NCBI GenBank assembly: GCA_023662865.1
Contig: JAMPIK010000011.1
Span: 1 to 64,000 of the forward strand
Reading direction: 5' to 3'
Length of the DNA stretch: 64,000 bases
From: Prevotella sp.
GTDB lineage: Bacteria > Bacteroidota > Bacteroidia > Bacteroidales > Muribaculaceae
This document shows positions 9,888-16,635 of the stretch, in pieces. The position numbers and the translations under genes were made by a program. The notes beneath the pieces were generated by a model. It did no database searches. It was not told the DNA's origin and worked only from the letters and a program-made list of their open reading frames with translations. Position 1 is the stretch's first letter. The number at the start of each line of letters is the position of its first letter.

Positions 9888-9920
9888 CAAAGTTAGTTGA
9901 AAGGGCTAAAAAATACCAAA
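9888..9920 (-). promoter_or_regulatory. Promoter of the acyl-CoA synthetase gene
   Basis: On the minus strand TTTG (9917-9920) is followed after 21 bases by TAACTTTG (9888-9895), which matches the Bacteroidetes -33/-7 consensus. The leader to the ATG at 9800 would be about 80 nt. Confidence 0.6.
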
Positions 9921-9925
9921 GGACA

Positions 9926-9958
9926 TGAAAAAATAAAGATACCATACCGTTTCCGGTA
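9926..9958 (-). terminator. Candidate terminator after the Ala-rich lipoprotein gene
   Basis: A 5-bp stem with a TTTC loop (9945-9958) lies 34 bp past the stop at 9992. On the minus strand it is followed by a T-rich stretch (CTTTATTTTTT). The stem is short, so confidence is moderate. Confidence 0.45.
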
Positions 9959-9991
9959 CAGTACCTTGTGTCTTCCTTGTGCCAGGAATTA

Positions 9992-10306
9992 TTACTTCTT
10001 AAGAGCAGCTGCAGCCTCGTTAGCGGCATCCTGCATTTTGTCAGCTGCAGCGTTTGCAGCGTCAGTTACTTTGTTAGCGGCATCTTCAGCAGCTGCTTGT
10101 ACGTTTTCAACAACAGTGGGATCAACAACTGTTGTGTCGATTGCAGTTTCTGCGGGGAGAACGTTAGTGTCTTCGATGATAGTTTCTTCTTCTACTACCA
10201 TTTCTTCAGCAACTACTGAATCGCTGTCAGCGGCTTTGTTGTCTTTGTTGCAAGCTACTGTGAAAAGGGCAACAGCAGCAATCATTGAAAGTGCTACTTT
10301 CTTCAT
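9992..10306 (-). CDS. Small Ala-rich helical lipoprotein
   Basis: This 104-residue protein has a lipoprotein signal peptide (KKVALSMIAAVALFTVAC, lipidated Cys19). Next comes an acidic, Val/Glu-rich segment (31-70), then an Ala-rich C-terminal stretch (70-104) with three DAAN motifs spaced 7 and 11 residues apart. That stretch should form a long amphipathic helix or coiled coil of the LEA/apolipoprotein type. It is probably anchored in a membrane and faces the periplasm. I recognise no family. It is monocistronic, with a perfect promoter at 10478-10508 and a leader of about 165 nt containing two hairpins, which is unusually long for so small a gene. Confidence 0.85.
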   Translation of the reverse strand: MKKVALSMIAAVALFTVACNKDNKAADSDSVVAEEMVVEEETIIEDTNVLPAETAIDTTVVDPTVVENVQAAAEDAANKVTDAANAAADKMQDAANEAAAALKK

Positions 10307-10323
10307 GACTTATATTCTTTCTT

Positions 10324-10427
10324 TGTCTGTGTCTGTCGGGCGCCCTTGGCAGACAAGGTTGTTGATTGTTAAGGGAGATGCCGGACGCCTACTGCGAGCG
10401 CAAATGAGAGCCGTAGTTGGCATCTCC
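10324..10427 (-). promoter_or_regulatory. Structured 5' leader of the Ala-rich lipoprotein mRNA
   Basis: Between the promoter and the ATG at 10306 the transcript can form two stems. One is a perfect 9-bp pairing of 10419-10427 with 10374-10382, enclosing a nested 4-bp stem (10413-10416 with 10389-10392). The other is a perfect 7-bp pairing of 10350-10356 with 10323-10329, close to the start codon. I do not recognise a known riboswitch or leader family. The second hairpin could affect translation initiation. Confidence 0.5.
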
Positions 10428-10477
10428 GAGTTTAAATCTTTGCAGCGCAATTCCACATGAACTTTGAAATTGCGCCG

Positions 10478-10508
10478 CAAAGTTAAAGCAATTTTTATTA
10501 ACCGCAAA
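10478..10508 (-). promoter_or_regulatory. Promoter of the Ala-rich lipoprotein gene
   Basis: On the minus strand TTTG (10505-10508) is followed after 19 bases by TAACTTTG (10478-10485), a full match to the Bacteroidetes promoter consensus. It predicts a leader of roughly 165 nt. Confidence 0.65.
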
Positions 10509-10555
10509 AAAAATCGGCAAAAAAATTTTTTAACTATGACGGCTTATTTGGCTGC

Positions 10556-10579
10556 TTATTTGGCTGCTTTGTAGAGCAC
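10556..10579. repeat. 12-bp tandem duplication at the 3' end of the PNGase-like gene
   Basis: The last codons of the gene (GCAGCCAAATAA on the minus strand) occur twice in tandem, so that a second copy with its own stop lies just outside the reading frame end. The duplicated pieces occupy about 10544-10567. Confidence 0.6.
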
Positions 10580-11935
10580 TGAGGAACCGTCTGCAAGGGT
10601 GAAGTTTACGAGGTAAATGCCGGGTGCGAAACCTACAAGGCTCACTTCGGGATTGGAAGTATGTGTGCCATAGAGCATTTTGCCATCGTAAGTATATATG
10701 GCTATTTCAGAGACAGCGTTGCCGCGCAGGGCAATGACATCGCCGTTGCGGACTATTTGAGGAGCTTCGGCTTCGTCAATCACTTCTTCTATACCAACGG
10801 GCAGTGTGCCGGTCTTCAAGCCTTGGAAGTACATAGACACGGGGAAGTCTCCCTGTTTGTCGGCAAATACGGCTTCGGGCACACGTATCATGATTTCATG
10901 CTCGCCGGCGGGAAGCTCGCCCAATCCGAATACTCGTGTGGGAATGTCTGCACCCGGACACCAGTTGGAATATCTGATCCAATATTGTTCTGTCTTGGCA
11001 TAAGTGTCGTAGATACCGTTGGCTTGTGTGTTTACATAACGGTAAGGTTCGCAGTTACGGCCACCTTTCCATGTAGCTATCAGTTCACCGTCAAAATAGA
11101 GCAGGTGTGTGCGAGGATTGTATTCCTCTCCATTTTCATTGGCACCGTGGTTGCTCATAATCAGGGTGATGTTTGAGTCGGATACGCCGCCTTCGGGCAC
11201 TGTGAAACGGTATGTTTTTGTAGTTGTGCCTATTGTGTCTGTTCCGAGTTCGGAGTAGTTGTTCATGTTATGACCCTTGAACTCCGGTTTTTTCATTACG
11301 ATAGGCACGAGGATATGGTCGTTCAGCGCGGGAGCGGGATCGTCGTAGCAAGTGAAAGTAAGGGTGCCGGCAAACACATCGTTTCTGTCTTTGCAGCCGG
11401 TGATTTGGGTGTTTGCGGCGTAGGGGATGCCAAACAGCTCATACTCAAGCCACAAATCGTATTTGGCACGCAAATCGCTGTCGCGCATAATCATGCTGAT
11501 AAGGGAGGCATCGTAATGATAGTTCACGCTGTCCGGGTATTTGTTTTTGTTCATAAACGGAGTTATGAAGCGGGCGAGCTCTATGCGCTGCACCTTATAT
11601 GGGTCGTAAGTTGTTTCTCCTTTGGGTACGAGTGCGATCGAGATATTACCGATACGGTCATAGTTGTCGCACAGGGGGTTGATTGTCACGTCCAAATCCA
11701 CTTGTTCGCCGAACCAGTTGAGAGCGGCATCAGTGAGGGGCTTGGCATAGAGATAGTTGGCATGGCGAGTAATGCCGTCGTTAACGTCTTTGTCGAACAC
11801 ATTTTCGTTGTAGCCGTCGTAGAATACGGTTTTGTCGAACGGTTTAAACACACGGTAGAACTCCTTGGCGCCGTCGGCAAATGCCGACAAAGAAGCGGCT
11901 GCGACTAAAATTAAGGTAAGTAATGGTTTAATCAT
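10556..11935 (-). CDS. PNGase F-family secreted glycoamidase with C-terminal sorting domain
   Basis: This 459-residue protein has a signal peptide (1-20) and the two jelly-roll modules of peptide-N-glycosidase F, which cleaves N-glycans from asparagine of glycoproteins. Motifs shared with the Elizabethkingia enzyme as I remember it are CDNYDR (Asp93, at the place of catalytic Asp60), ARFITPF (121-127), EEYNPRTH (270-277, Glu271 at the place of Glu206) and WCPGADIPTR (325-334). Residues from about 385 onward form a small beta domain (IAIYTYDGKML, then PGIYLVNF) that ends in KAAK and resembles a T9SS type A sorting domain. It has its own promoter (11967-11998). Its natural substrate is probably host or dietary glycoprotein, which is inference. 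Confidence 0.85.
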   Translation of the reverse strand: MIKPLLTLILVAAASLSAFADGAKEFYRVFKPFDKTVFYDGYNENVFDKDVNDGITRHANYLYAKPLTDAALNWFGEQVDLDVTINPLCDNYDRIGNISIALVPKGETTYDPYKVQRIELARFITPFMNKNKYPDSVNYHYDASLISMIMRDSDLRAKYDLWLEYELFGIPYAANTQITGCKDRNDVFAGTLTFTCYDDPAPALNDHILVPIVMKKPEFKGHNMNNYSELGTDTIGTTTKTYRFTVPEGGVSDSNITLIMSNHGANENGEEYNPRTHLLYFDGELIATWKGGRNCEPYRYVNTQANGIYDTYAKTEQYWIRYSNWCPGADIPTRVFGLGELPAGEHEIMIRVPEAVFADKQGDFPVSMYFQGLKTGTLPVGIEEVIDEAEAPQIVRNGDVIALRGNAVSEIAIYTYDGKMLYGTHTSNPEVSLVGFAPGIYLVNFTLADGSSVLYKAAK

Positions 11936-11966
11936 CTTTATTACAAATCATTAGTTAATTTCGCCA

Positions 11967-11998
11967 CAAAAATAGCAAAAAAAAATTGAAACACCAAA
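11967..11998 (-). promoter_or_regulatory. Promoter of the PNGase-like gene
   Basis: On the minus strand TTTG (11995-11998), 20 bases, then TATTTTTG (11967-11974). This is a full match to the Bacteroidetes consensus, about 32 bp before the ATG. Confidence 0.65.
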
Positions 11999-12036
11999 TC
12001 CGCAATATCTTTTAACTTACGTTCAGGAGCGAAGAT

Positions 12037-12068
12037 AAAAAATGTGCCTGCTTTCGCAAGCAAGCACA
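12037..12068 (-). terminator. Intrinsic terminator of the rluB-asnS operon
   Basis: A TGTGC-TGCTT stem with one mismatch pairs 12043-12053 with 12058-12068 around a 4-base loop. On the minus strand it is followed by six T (12037-12042). It lies 45 bp past the asnS stop. Confidence 0.8.
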
Positions 12069-12112
12069 CCGAATCATATTTTAGTAACTTAAACTTTCAA
12101 AATTATGCAAAG

Positions 12113-13516
12113 TTAGAATTCGCAATTGCCCGGATAACGAGGGAAAGGAATTACATCGCGAATGTTTTGCATGCCGGTTACAAACAGCACAAGACGTTCA
12201 AAGCCAAGGCCGAAGCCGGAGTGAGGCACTGTGCCGAAACGGCGAGTGTCGAGATACCACCACATATCTTTCATGGGTATGTGCATCTCCTCGATACGAG
12301 CCATGAGCTTGTCATAGTCTTCTTCGCGCTGACTGCCGCCGATGATTTCACCGATTTTCGGGAACAGCACGTCCATAGCGCGTACGGTTTTTCCGTCATC
12401 GTTGAGCTTCATATAGAAAGCCTTGATATCTTTCGGGTAATCGGTAAGGATTACGGGCTTCTTGAAGTGCTTCTCTACCAAATAGCGTTCGTGTTCGCTG
12501 GCCAAGTCCACGCCCCAGCTTACGGGGAATTCAAATTTCTCGCCGCTTTCTTCAAGAATTTTGATACCCTCGGTGTACGGAAGGCGTACGAAGTCGTTGT
12601 GTATCACGAATTTGAGTCGCTCTATAAGCTCTTTGTCGAACATGTCGTTGAGGAACTGAATGTCATCGGCACAATGCTCAAGTGCGTAAGACACGCAATA
12701 TTTGATGAATTCCTCAGCCAAATCCATATTGTCGGTAATCTCATAGAAAGCCATTTCGGGTTCAATCATCCAGAACTCGGAGAGGTGGCGCGGTGTGTTG
12801 GAATTTTCAGCGCGGAATGTGGGGCCGAAAGTATATATACAGCCGAGGGCTGTTGCACCGAGCTCGCCTTCAAGTTGTCCGGAAACGGTGAGCGATACCG
12901 GCTTTCCGTAGAAGTCCTGAGTGTAATCTACCATGCCGTTCTCATCTTTGGGCAGGTCGTTCAGGGGCATTGTGGTAACCTGAAACATTGCACCGGCACC
13001 CTCGCAATCGGAGGCTGTGGTGAGAGGGGTATGAAAATAGTAGAACCCTTTGTCGTTGAAGAATTTATGAATGGCGAACGCCAATGCGTGGCGAATACGA
13101 AGCACCGCGCCGAAAGTGTTTGTGCGCGGACGCAGATGTGCCTTTTCGCGCAAAAACTCCAGGGTGTGTCCTTTCTTTTGCAGGGGGTATTCCGCTGGGT
13201 CGGCGGTGCCGTAAATCTGCAGCTCGCCGGCTTGGATTTCCACATTTTGCCCTTTGCCCTGAGAGGCTACCAGTTCGCCTTGCACATGGATTGAAGCGCC
13301 GGTAGTAATCGGCTTGAGCTCTTCTTCTGAGAAGCGGCTCAGGTCAAAAACAATCTGTATATTTTTTATTGTGGTACCATCGTTGAGGGCAACGAATTGC
13401 ACGTTTTTGTTGCCGCGACGAGTACGCACCCAACCTTTAACATCTACAGTGTTACCTGCGAGAGCTTCGCCCTCAGAGAGCAACTGCTTGACTGTTATGC
13501 GTTTTATATCTTTCAT
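12113..13516 (-). CDS. asnS: Asparaginyl-tRNA synthetase
   Basis: This 467-residue class IIb aminoacyl-tRNA synthetase charges tRNA-Asn. The N-terminal OB fold (about 20-115) binds the anticodon. The catalytic core carries motif 2 ([15 protein letters not shown] near residue 230) and motif 3 ([12 protein letters not shown] near 440). The full length and the Asn-type motif 2 argue for AsnS rather than AspS. It starts 21 bp after the rluB stop and is the second gene of that two-gene operon, which ends at the terminator at 12037-12068. A long plus-strand frame opposite it (12044-13294) is a shadow. Confidence 0.96.
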   Translation of the reverse strand: MKDIKRITVKQLLSEGEALAGNTVDVKGWVRTRRGNKNVQFVALNDGTTIKNIQIVFDLSRFSEEELKPITTGASIHVQGELVASQGKGQNVEIQAGELQIYGTADPAEYPLQKKGHTLEFLREKAHLRPRTNTFGAVLRIRHALAFAIHKFFNDKGFYYFHTPLTTASDCEGAGAMFQVTTMPLNDLPKDENGMVDYTQDFYGKPVSLTVSGQLEGELGATALGCIYTFGPTFRAENSNTPRHLSEFWMIEPEMAFYEITDNMDLAEEFIKYCVSYALEHCADDIQFLNDMFDKELIERLKFVIHNDFVRLPYTEGIKILEESGEKFEFPVSWGVDLASEHERYLVEKHFKKPVILTDYPKDIKAFYMKLNDDGKTVRAMDVLFPKIGEIIGGSQREEDYDKLMARIEEMHIPMKDMWWYLDTRRFGTVPHSGFGLGFERLVLFVTGMQNIRDVIPFPRYPGNCEF

Positions 13517-13537
13517 AAAAGTGTCTGTCCGGTTTTG

Positions 13538-15043
13538 TTATTCAAATTCGCCTTTGCGGAGATAGTCCACCTCTTCCTGAGTGAGGTAACGCCAACGGCC
13601 GCGAGGCAGGTTCTTCTTTGTCAGACCGGCGAAATATACGCGGTCCAATTTTGTGACACGATAGCCCAAAGACTCGAAAATGCGGCGCACGATGCGGTTG
13701 CGGCCGGAATGGATTTCAATGCCGGCTTGGTTTTTGTCAGTATCTGTTACATAGCTGATTGCATCGGCATGTATCTCACCGTCTTCAAGCTCGATACCAT
13801 CGGCTATGCGCTGCATATCTTCTTCGGCGATATCCTTGTCGGTCCACACATGGTAGATTTTCTTCTTCACATATTTGGGGTGAGTGAGCTTGGAGGCCAG
13901 GTCGCCGTCGTTGGTCAGCAGGAGTACACCGGTAGTGTTGCGATCCAGACGCCCCACGGGGTAGATGCGTTCGCGGCATGCGTTGTGTACCAAATCAAGC
14001 ACTGTGGTGCGGCCGTTGGGGTCATCGGAAGTTGTCACGCAGTCTTTGGGCTTGTTGAGCAATACATAGCACTTGCGTTCGGGAGTAACCACCTTGCCAT
14101 CGTATTCCACAATATCGGCGGCGGTAATCTTTGTGCCCAACTCGGTAACCACCTCGCCGTTCACCTTAACCAAACCGGCTACGATGTGTTCATCGGCCTC
14201 ACGGCGTGAGCATACACCGGCTCCGGCCATGAACTTGTTGAGACGAATCGGTTCGTTGGGGTCAAAATCGTTTATCACGTAATCAATCTGCTTGGGGCGC
14301 GGAATGAATTGCTTTCCGGGACGCGGTTGGAAACGGTTCTGTCCGGGACGTTTGTTAAATCCGCCCTGCTGCGGACGTTGCTGATAGCCGCCCTGCTGAT
14401 TGTTGTGCTGCTGATAACCGCCCTGTTGCGGACGCTGCTGATAGCCGCCCTGCTGATTGTTGCGCTGCTGATAACCGCCTTGTTGCGGACGCTGCTGGTA
14501 GCCGCCTTGACGATTGTTGCGCTGTTGGTATGGGCGTTGCTGCTGATAGCCACCCTGTTGCGGACGTTGCTGATAGCCTCCCTGCTGATTGTTGCGTTGC
14601 TGATAACCGCCCTGATTGTTGTATTGGCGCTGCTGATAGCCGCCTTGGGGGCGCGGACGCTGTTGGTAGCCGTTTCGGTTGTTATTGTTATATTGACGCG
14701 GTTGATAACCGGCGTTTTCGCTGTTTGGCCGGGTGTGCTCTGTGTTAACCTCGGTTGCCTCGGCGGCATTTTCTTCTCGTTGACGGTACGGGCGCGGTTG
14801 ATACGGGCGTTGTTGGTATCCGTCATGCTGCGCACGCTGCTGATACGGGCGCTGTTGGTATGGGCGAGGTTGATACGGTCTTTGCTGTCCGTACGGCTGT
14901 GCCGGACGTTCCCCGGGAGTAAATGCCGGACGTTCCCCGGAATAATTCACTTTGTCATAGCGAGCTTCGCCACCGTCAGCGCTTGCTGCGGGGGCGGCTG
15001 ATAGTCCGATACGCGGACGTTTAGGTTTCTTTTCGTCTTCCAT
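13538..15043 (-). CDS. rluB: RluB-type rRNA pseudouridine synthase with long QGY-rich N-terminus
   Basis: I start the gene at the ATG at 15043 (MEDEKKPKRPRIGL), giving 501 residues; a frame-open ATG at 15079 would add 12 unlikely residues. The C-terminal half is a standard RsuA-family enzyme: an S4 RNA-binding domain at about 266-315 (IRLNKFMAGAGVCSRREAD) and the catalytic domain with GRLDRNTTG, where Asp367 is the nucleophile. It converts a uridine of 23S rRNA to pseudouridine. The N-terminal 250 residues are low complexity, with about ten GGYQQR-type units between residues 125 and 230. This part is probably disordered and binds RNA weakly. A -7 box (TAATTTTG on the minus strand, 15151-15158) lies upstream; asnS follows. 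Confidence 0.92.
   Translation of the reverse strand: MEDEKKPKRPRIGLSAAPAASADGGEARYDKVNYSGERPAFTPGERPAQPYGQQRPYQPRPYQQRPYQQRAQHDGYQQRPYQPRPYRQREENAAEATEVNTEHTRPNSENAGYQPRQYNNNNRNGYQQRPRPQGGYQQRQYNNQGGYQQRNNQQGGYQQRPQQGGYQQQRPYQQRNNRQGGYQQRPQQGGYQQRNNQQGGYQQRPQQGGYQQHNNQQGGYQQRPQQGGFNKRPGQNRFQPRPGKQFIPRPKQIDYVINDFDPNEPIRLNKFMAGAGVCSRREADEHIVAGLVKVNGEVVTELGTKITAADIVEYDGKVVTPERKCYVLLNKPKDCVTTSDDPNGRTTVLDLVHNACRERIYPVGRLDRNTTGVLLLTNDGDLASKLTHPKYVKKKIYHVWTDKDIAEEDMQRIADGIELEDGEIHADAISYVTDTDKNQAGIEIHSGRNRIVRRIFESLGYRVTKLDRVYFAGLTKKNLPRGRWRYLTQEEVDYLRKGEFE
14340..14690. repeat. Coding tandem repeats in rluB
   Basis: Degenerate direct repeats encode GGYQQR and QQ(G)GYQQRPQQ/QQRNNQQ units, alternating in blocks of roughly 11-20 codons. 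They lie wholly within the rluB reading frame and stay in frame, so copy number changes would lengthen or shorten the disordered tail. Confidence 0.8.
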
Positions 15044-15288
15044 TGTATATTTCAGGAATGTATTTTTTTCGTGCAACATCTCTGCCGCAGTTTGTGAAAT
15101 TGTTCCCCTGCTGTTCTAAATATGAGTGCAGATGCTTGTAATTACGAGTGCAAAATTAATAAAAATATTTCATAATAAAGTTTAAAAAAGCCAAAATATG
15201 ACTAATGTGTTTGTAATATGCTGAATATCAGTATGTTCAAATCTTGGGTGTTATGATTAATTCGGAGAAATACGGCTTTGATATTTAG

Positions 15289-15320
15289 TTTGTGCATTAC
15301 GCTTTTTTTTCGTAATTTTG
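15289..15320 (+). promoter_or_regulatory. Promoter of hpt-adk
   Basis: TTTG (15289-15292), 20 bases, TAATTTTG (15313-15320), followed by C. This matches the Bacteroidetes consensus fully. The start would leave a leader of about 27 nt. Confidence 0.75.
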
Positions 15321-15351
15321 CACAAATATTTGTCTGTCAAACACCATATAT

Positions 15352-15903
15352 ATGGATAACTCTATAACAGTCAACGGCTTGCGCTTTACTCCTTATCTGT
15401 CTGCGTCTGAAATTAACGCACAAGTGCAGCGTGTGGCTTCTGAAATACGTAAAGACTTGGAGGGGAAACGTCCCTTATTTCTGTGTGTACTTACCGGTGC
15501 ATTTATTTTTGCCGCCGACTTGGTACGCGCGGTCGGCATTACCGACTCTTCTGTGGCCTTCGTGCGTTACGCGAGCTATGAGGGCACTTCCTCTACCGGC
15601 ATCGTGAAACAACTGATGGGCGTGGGCAATGAAGTGGAAGGCCGACATATCGTTATAATAGAAGACATTGTGGATACCGGGCTCACCGCACAGCGCATGA
15701 TTGAAGACCTTCGGAAGCGCAACCCGGCGTCAATCCGCTTCGCCTCATTGTTGCACAAGCCGGCAAGCTCGAAAACCGGATATGTGCCTGATTATGTGGC
15801 ATTCTCAATCCCACCCAAGTTTATCATAGGCTATGGCCTCGACCTTGACGGCAGTGCAAGAAACCTGCCCGATATTTATGTACACGAAGACGATGTAGAA
15901 TAA
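15352..15903 (+). CDS. hpt: Hypoxanthine phosphoribosyltransferase
   Basis: This 183-residue type I phosphoribosyltransferase makes IMP (and probably GMP) from free purine base and PRPP in purine salvage. The PRPP-binding loop is VIIEDIVDTGLTA at residues 101-113, with the two acidic residues Glu104/Asp105. The flexible loop (RYASYEGTSSTG, 72-83) and the C-terminal base-binding strand (YVPDYVAF) are also in place. It has a clear own promoter, and adk starts 17 bp after its stop, so the two purine-nucleotide genes are co-transcribed. Confidence 0.95.
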   Translation: MDNSITVNGLRFTPYLSASEINAQVQRVASEIRKDLEGKRPLFLCVLTGAFIFAADLVRAVGITDSSVAFVRYASYEGTSSTGIVKQLMGVGNEVEGRHIVIIEDIVDTGLTAQRMIEDLRKRNPASIRFASLLHKPASSKTGYVPDYVAFSIPPKFIIGYGLDLDGSARNLPDIYVHEDDVE

Positions 15904-15920
15904 TCCATAAAACAGCTATT

Positions 15921-16520
15921 ATGTTAAATCTCGTAATTTTCGGCGCTCCGGGCAGTGGAAAAGGCACCCAAAGCGCAAAACTCATAGATGAATACAGCCT
16001 TTACCATATATCCACCGGAGAAGTGCTCCGTGCCGAAATAGCTTCCGGTTCGGAACTGGGTAAGTTGGCCGACAGTTATATCTCAAAGGGCGAGCTTATT
16101 CCGGATGACTTGATGATACGTATTCTTGATGATATTTTGGAAAAGCATCTCAAAGATCGCGAGGGTATAGTGTTCGATGGTTTCCCCAGAACCATAGCTC
16201 AAGCGGAAGCACTCACCGAACTTCTTCGCAAGCATGACACAGAGCTGCATGCCGTAATTGGCCTTGAAGTGCCGGAAGAGGAGCTCATTGACCGCATGAT
16301 AAAACGCGGACAGCAAACCGGCCGCGCCGATGATACTCCCGAGACAATCAAAAATCGCCTGAATGTATATCGCAATCAGACAGCTCCTTTGCAGCAATAT
16401 TACAAAAATATCGGCAAATATATTCCGGTAAAGGGCAGCGGAGTGGTAGATGAGATTTTCAACGACATTGCCGAGGGCATACATAAATCTACCGGCGTAC
16501 AGGCTCGCACCAAGAAATAA
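15921..16520 (+). CDS. adk: Adenylate kinase
   Basis: This 199-residue kinase interconverts ATP plus AMP and two ADP. The P-loop is GAPGSGKGT (8-16). The AMP-binding region includes STGEVLR (about 32-38) and DGFPRT (about 87-92). The LID is the short form without the four-Cys zinc site (RGQQTGRADDTPE, from about residue 130). The C-terminus carries about ten extra residues (QARTKK end). It is the second gene of the hpt operon and is followed by a weak hairpin before the convergent GH97 gene. Confidence 0.96.
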   Translation: MLNLVIFGAPGSGKGTQSAKLIDEYSLYHISTGEVLRAEIASGSELGKLADSYISKGELIPDDLMIRILDDILEKHLKDREGIVFDGFPRTIAQAEALTELLRKHDTELHAVIGLEVPEEELIDRMIKRGQQTGRADDTPETIKNRLNVYRNQTAPLQQYYKNIGKYIPVKGSGVVDEIFNDIAEGIHKSTGVQARTKK

Positions 16521-16542
16521 TTCCGGTAAGGGTATACAGAAA

Positions 16543-16584
16543 AGCTCCAAACACCCACGGCTTTCGCTGCGTATGTTTGGGGCT
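16543..16584 (+). terminator. Candidate terminator of hpt-adk
   Basis: An 11-bp stem with one G-U pair (16543-16553 with 16574-16584) lies between the convergent adk and GH97 genes. The T-tract after it is poor (ATTCTCGTTGTCTTT). Confidence 0.4.
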
Positions 16585-16635
16585 ATTCTCGTTGTCTTTG
16601 CGGACACTGCGGACGCTATGGTGTGATATGGGGTC

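Noticed and set aside
12094..12115. Two promoter -7-like boxes (CAAAATTA, CAAAGTTA) at the 3' end of asnS
   Set aside because: A transcript from there would meet the terminator at 12037-12068 at once, and no -33 partner is well placed.
12044..13294. Long plus-strand frame of 416 codons opposite asnS
   Set aside because: It lies antisense to a full-length, motif-complete asnS, has no promoter and no recognisable domains. It is a codon-bias shadow, as are similar frames at 136-882, 5297-6082, 11270-11908, 26064-26888 and 62038-62955 (opposite strand of real genes).
14340..14690. Regular repeats that might be taken for a CRISPR array
   Set aside because: The units are degenerate, contiguous, without unique spacers, and remain in the rluB reading frame.
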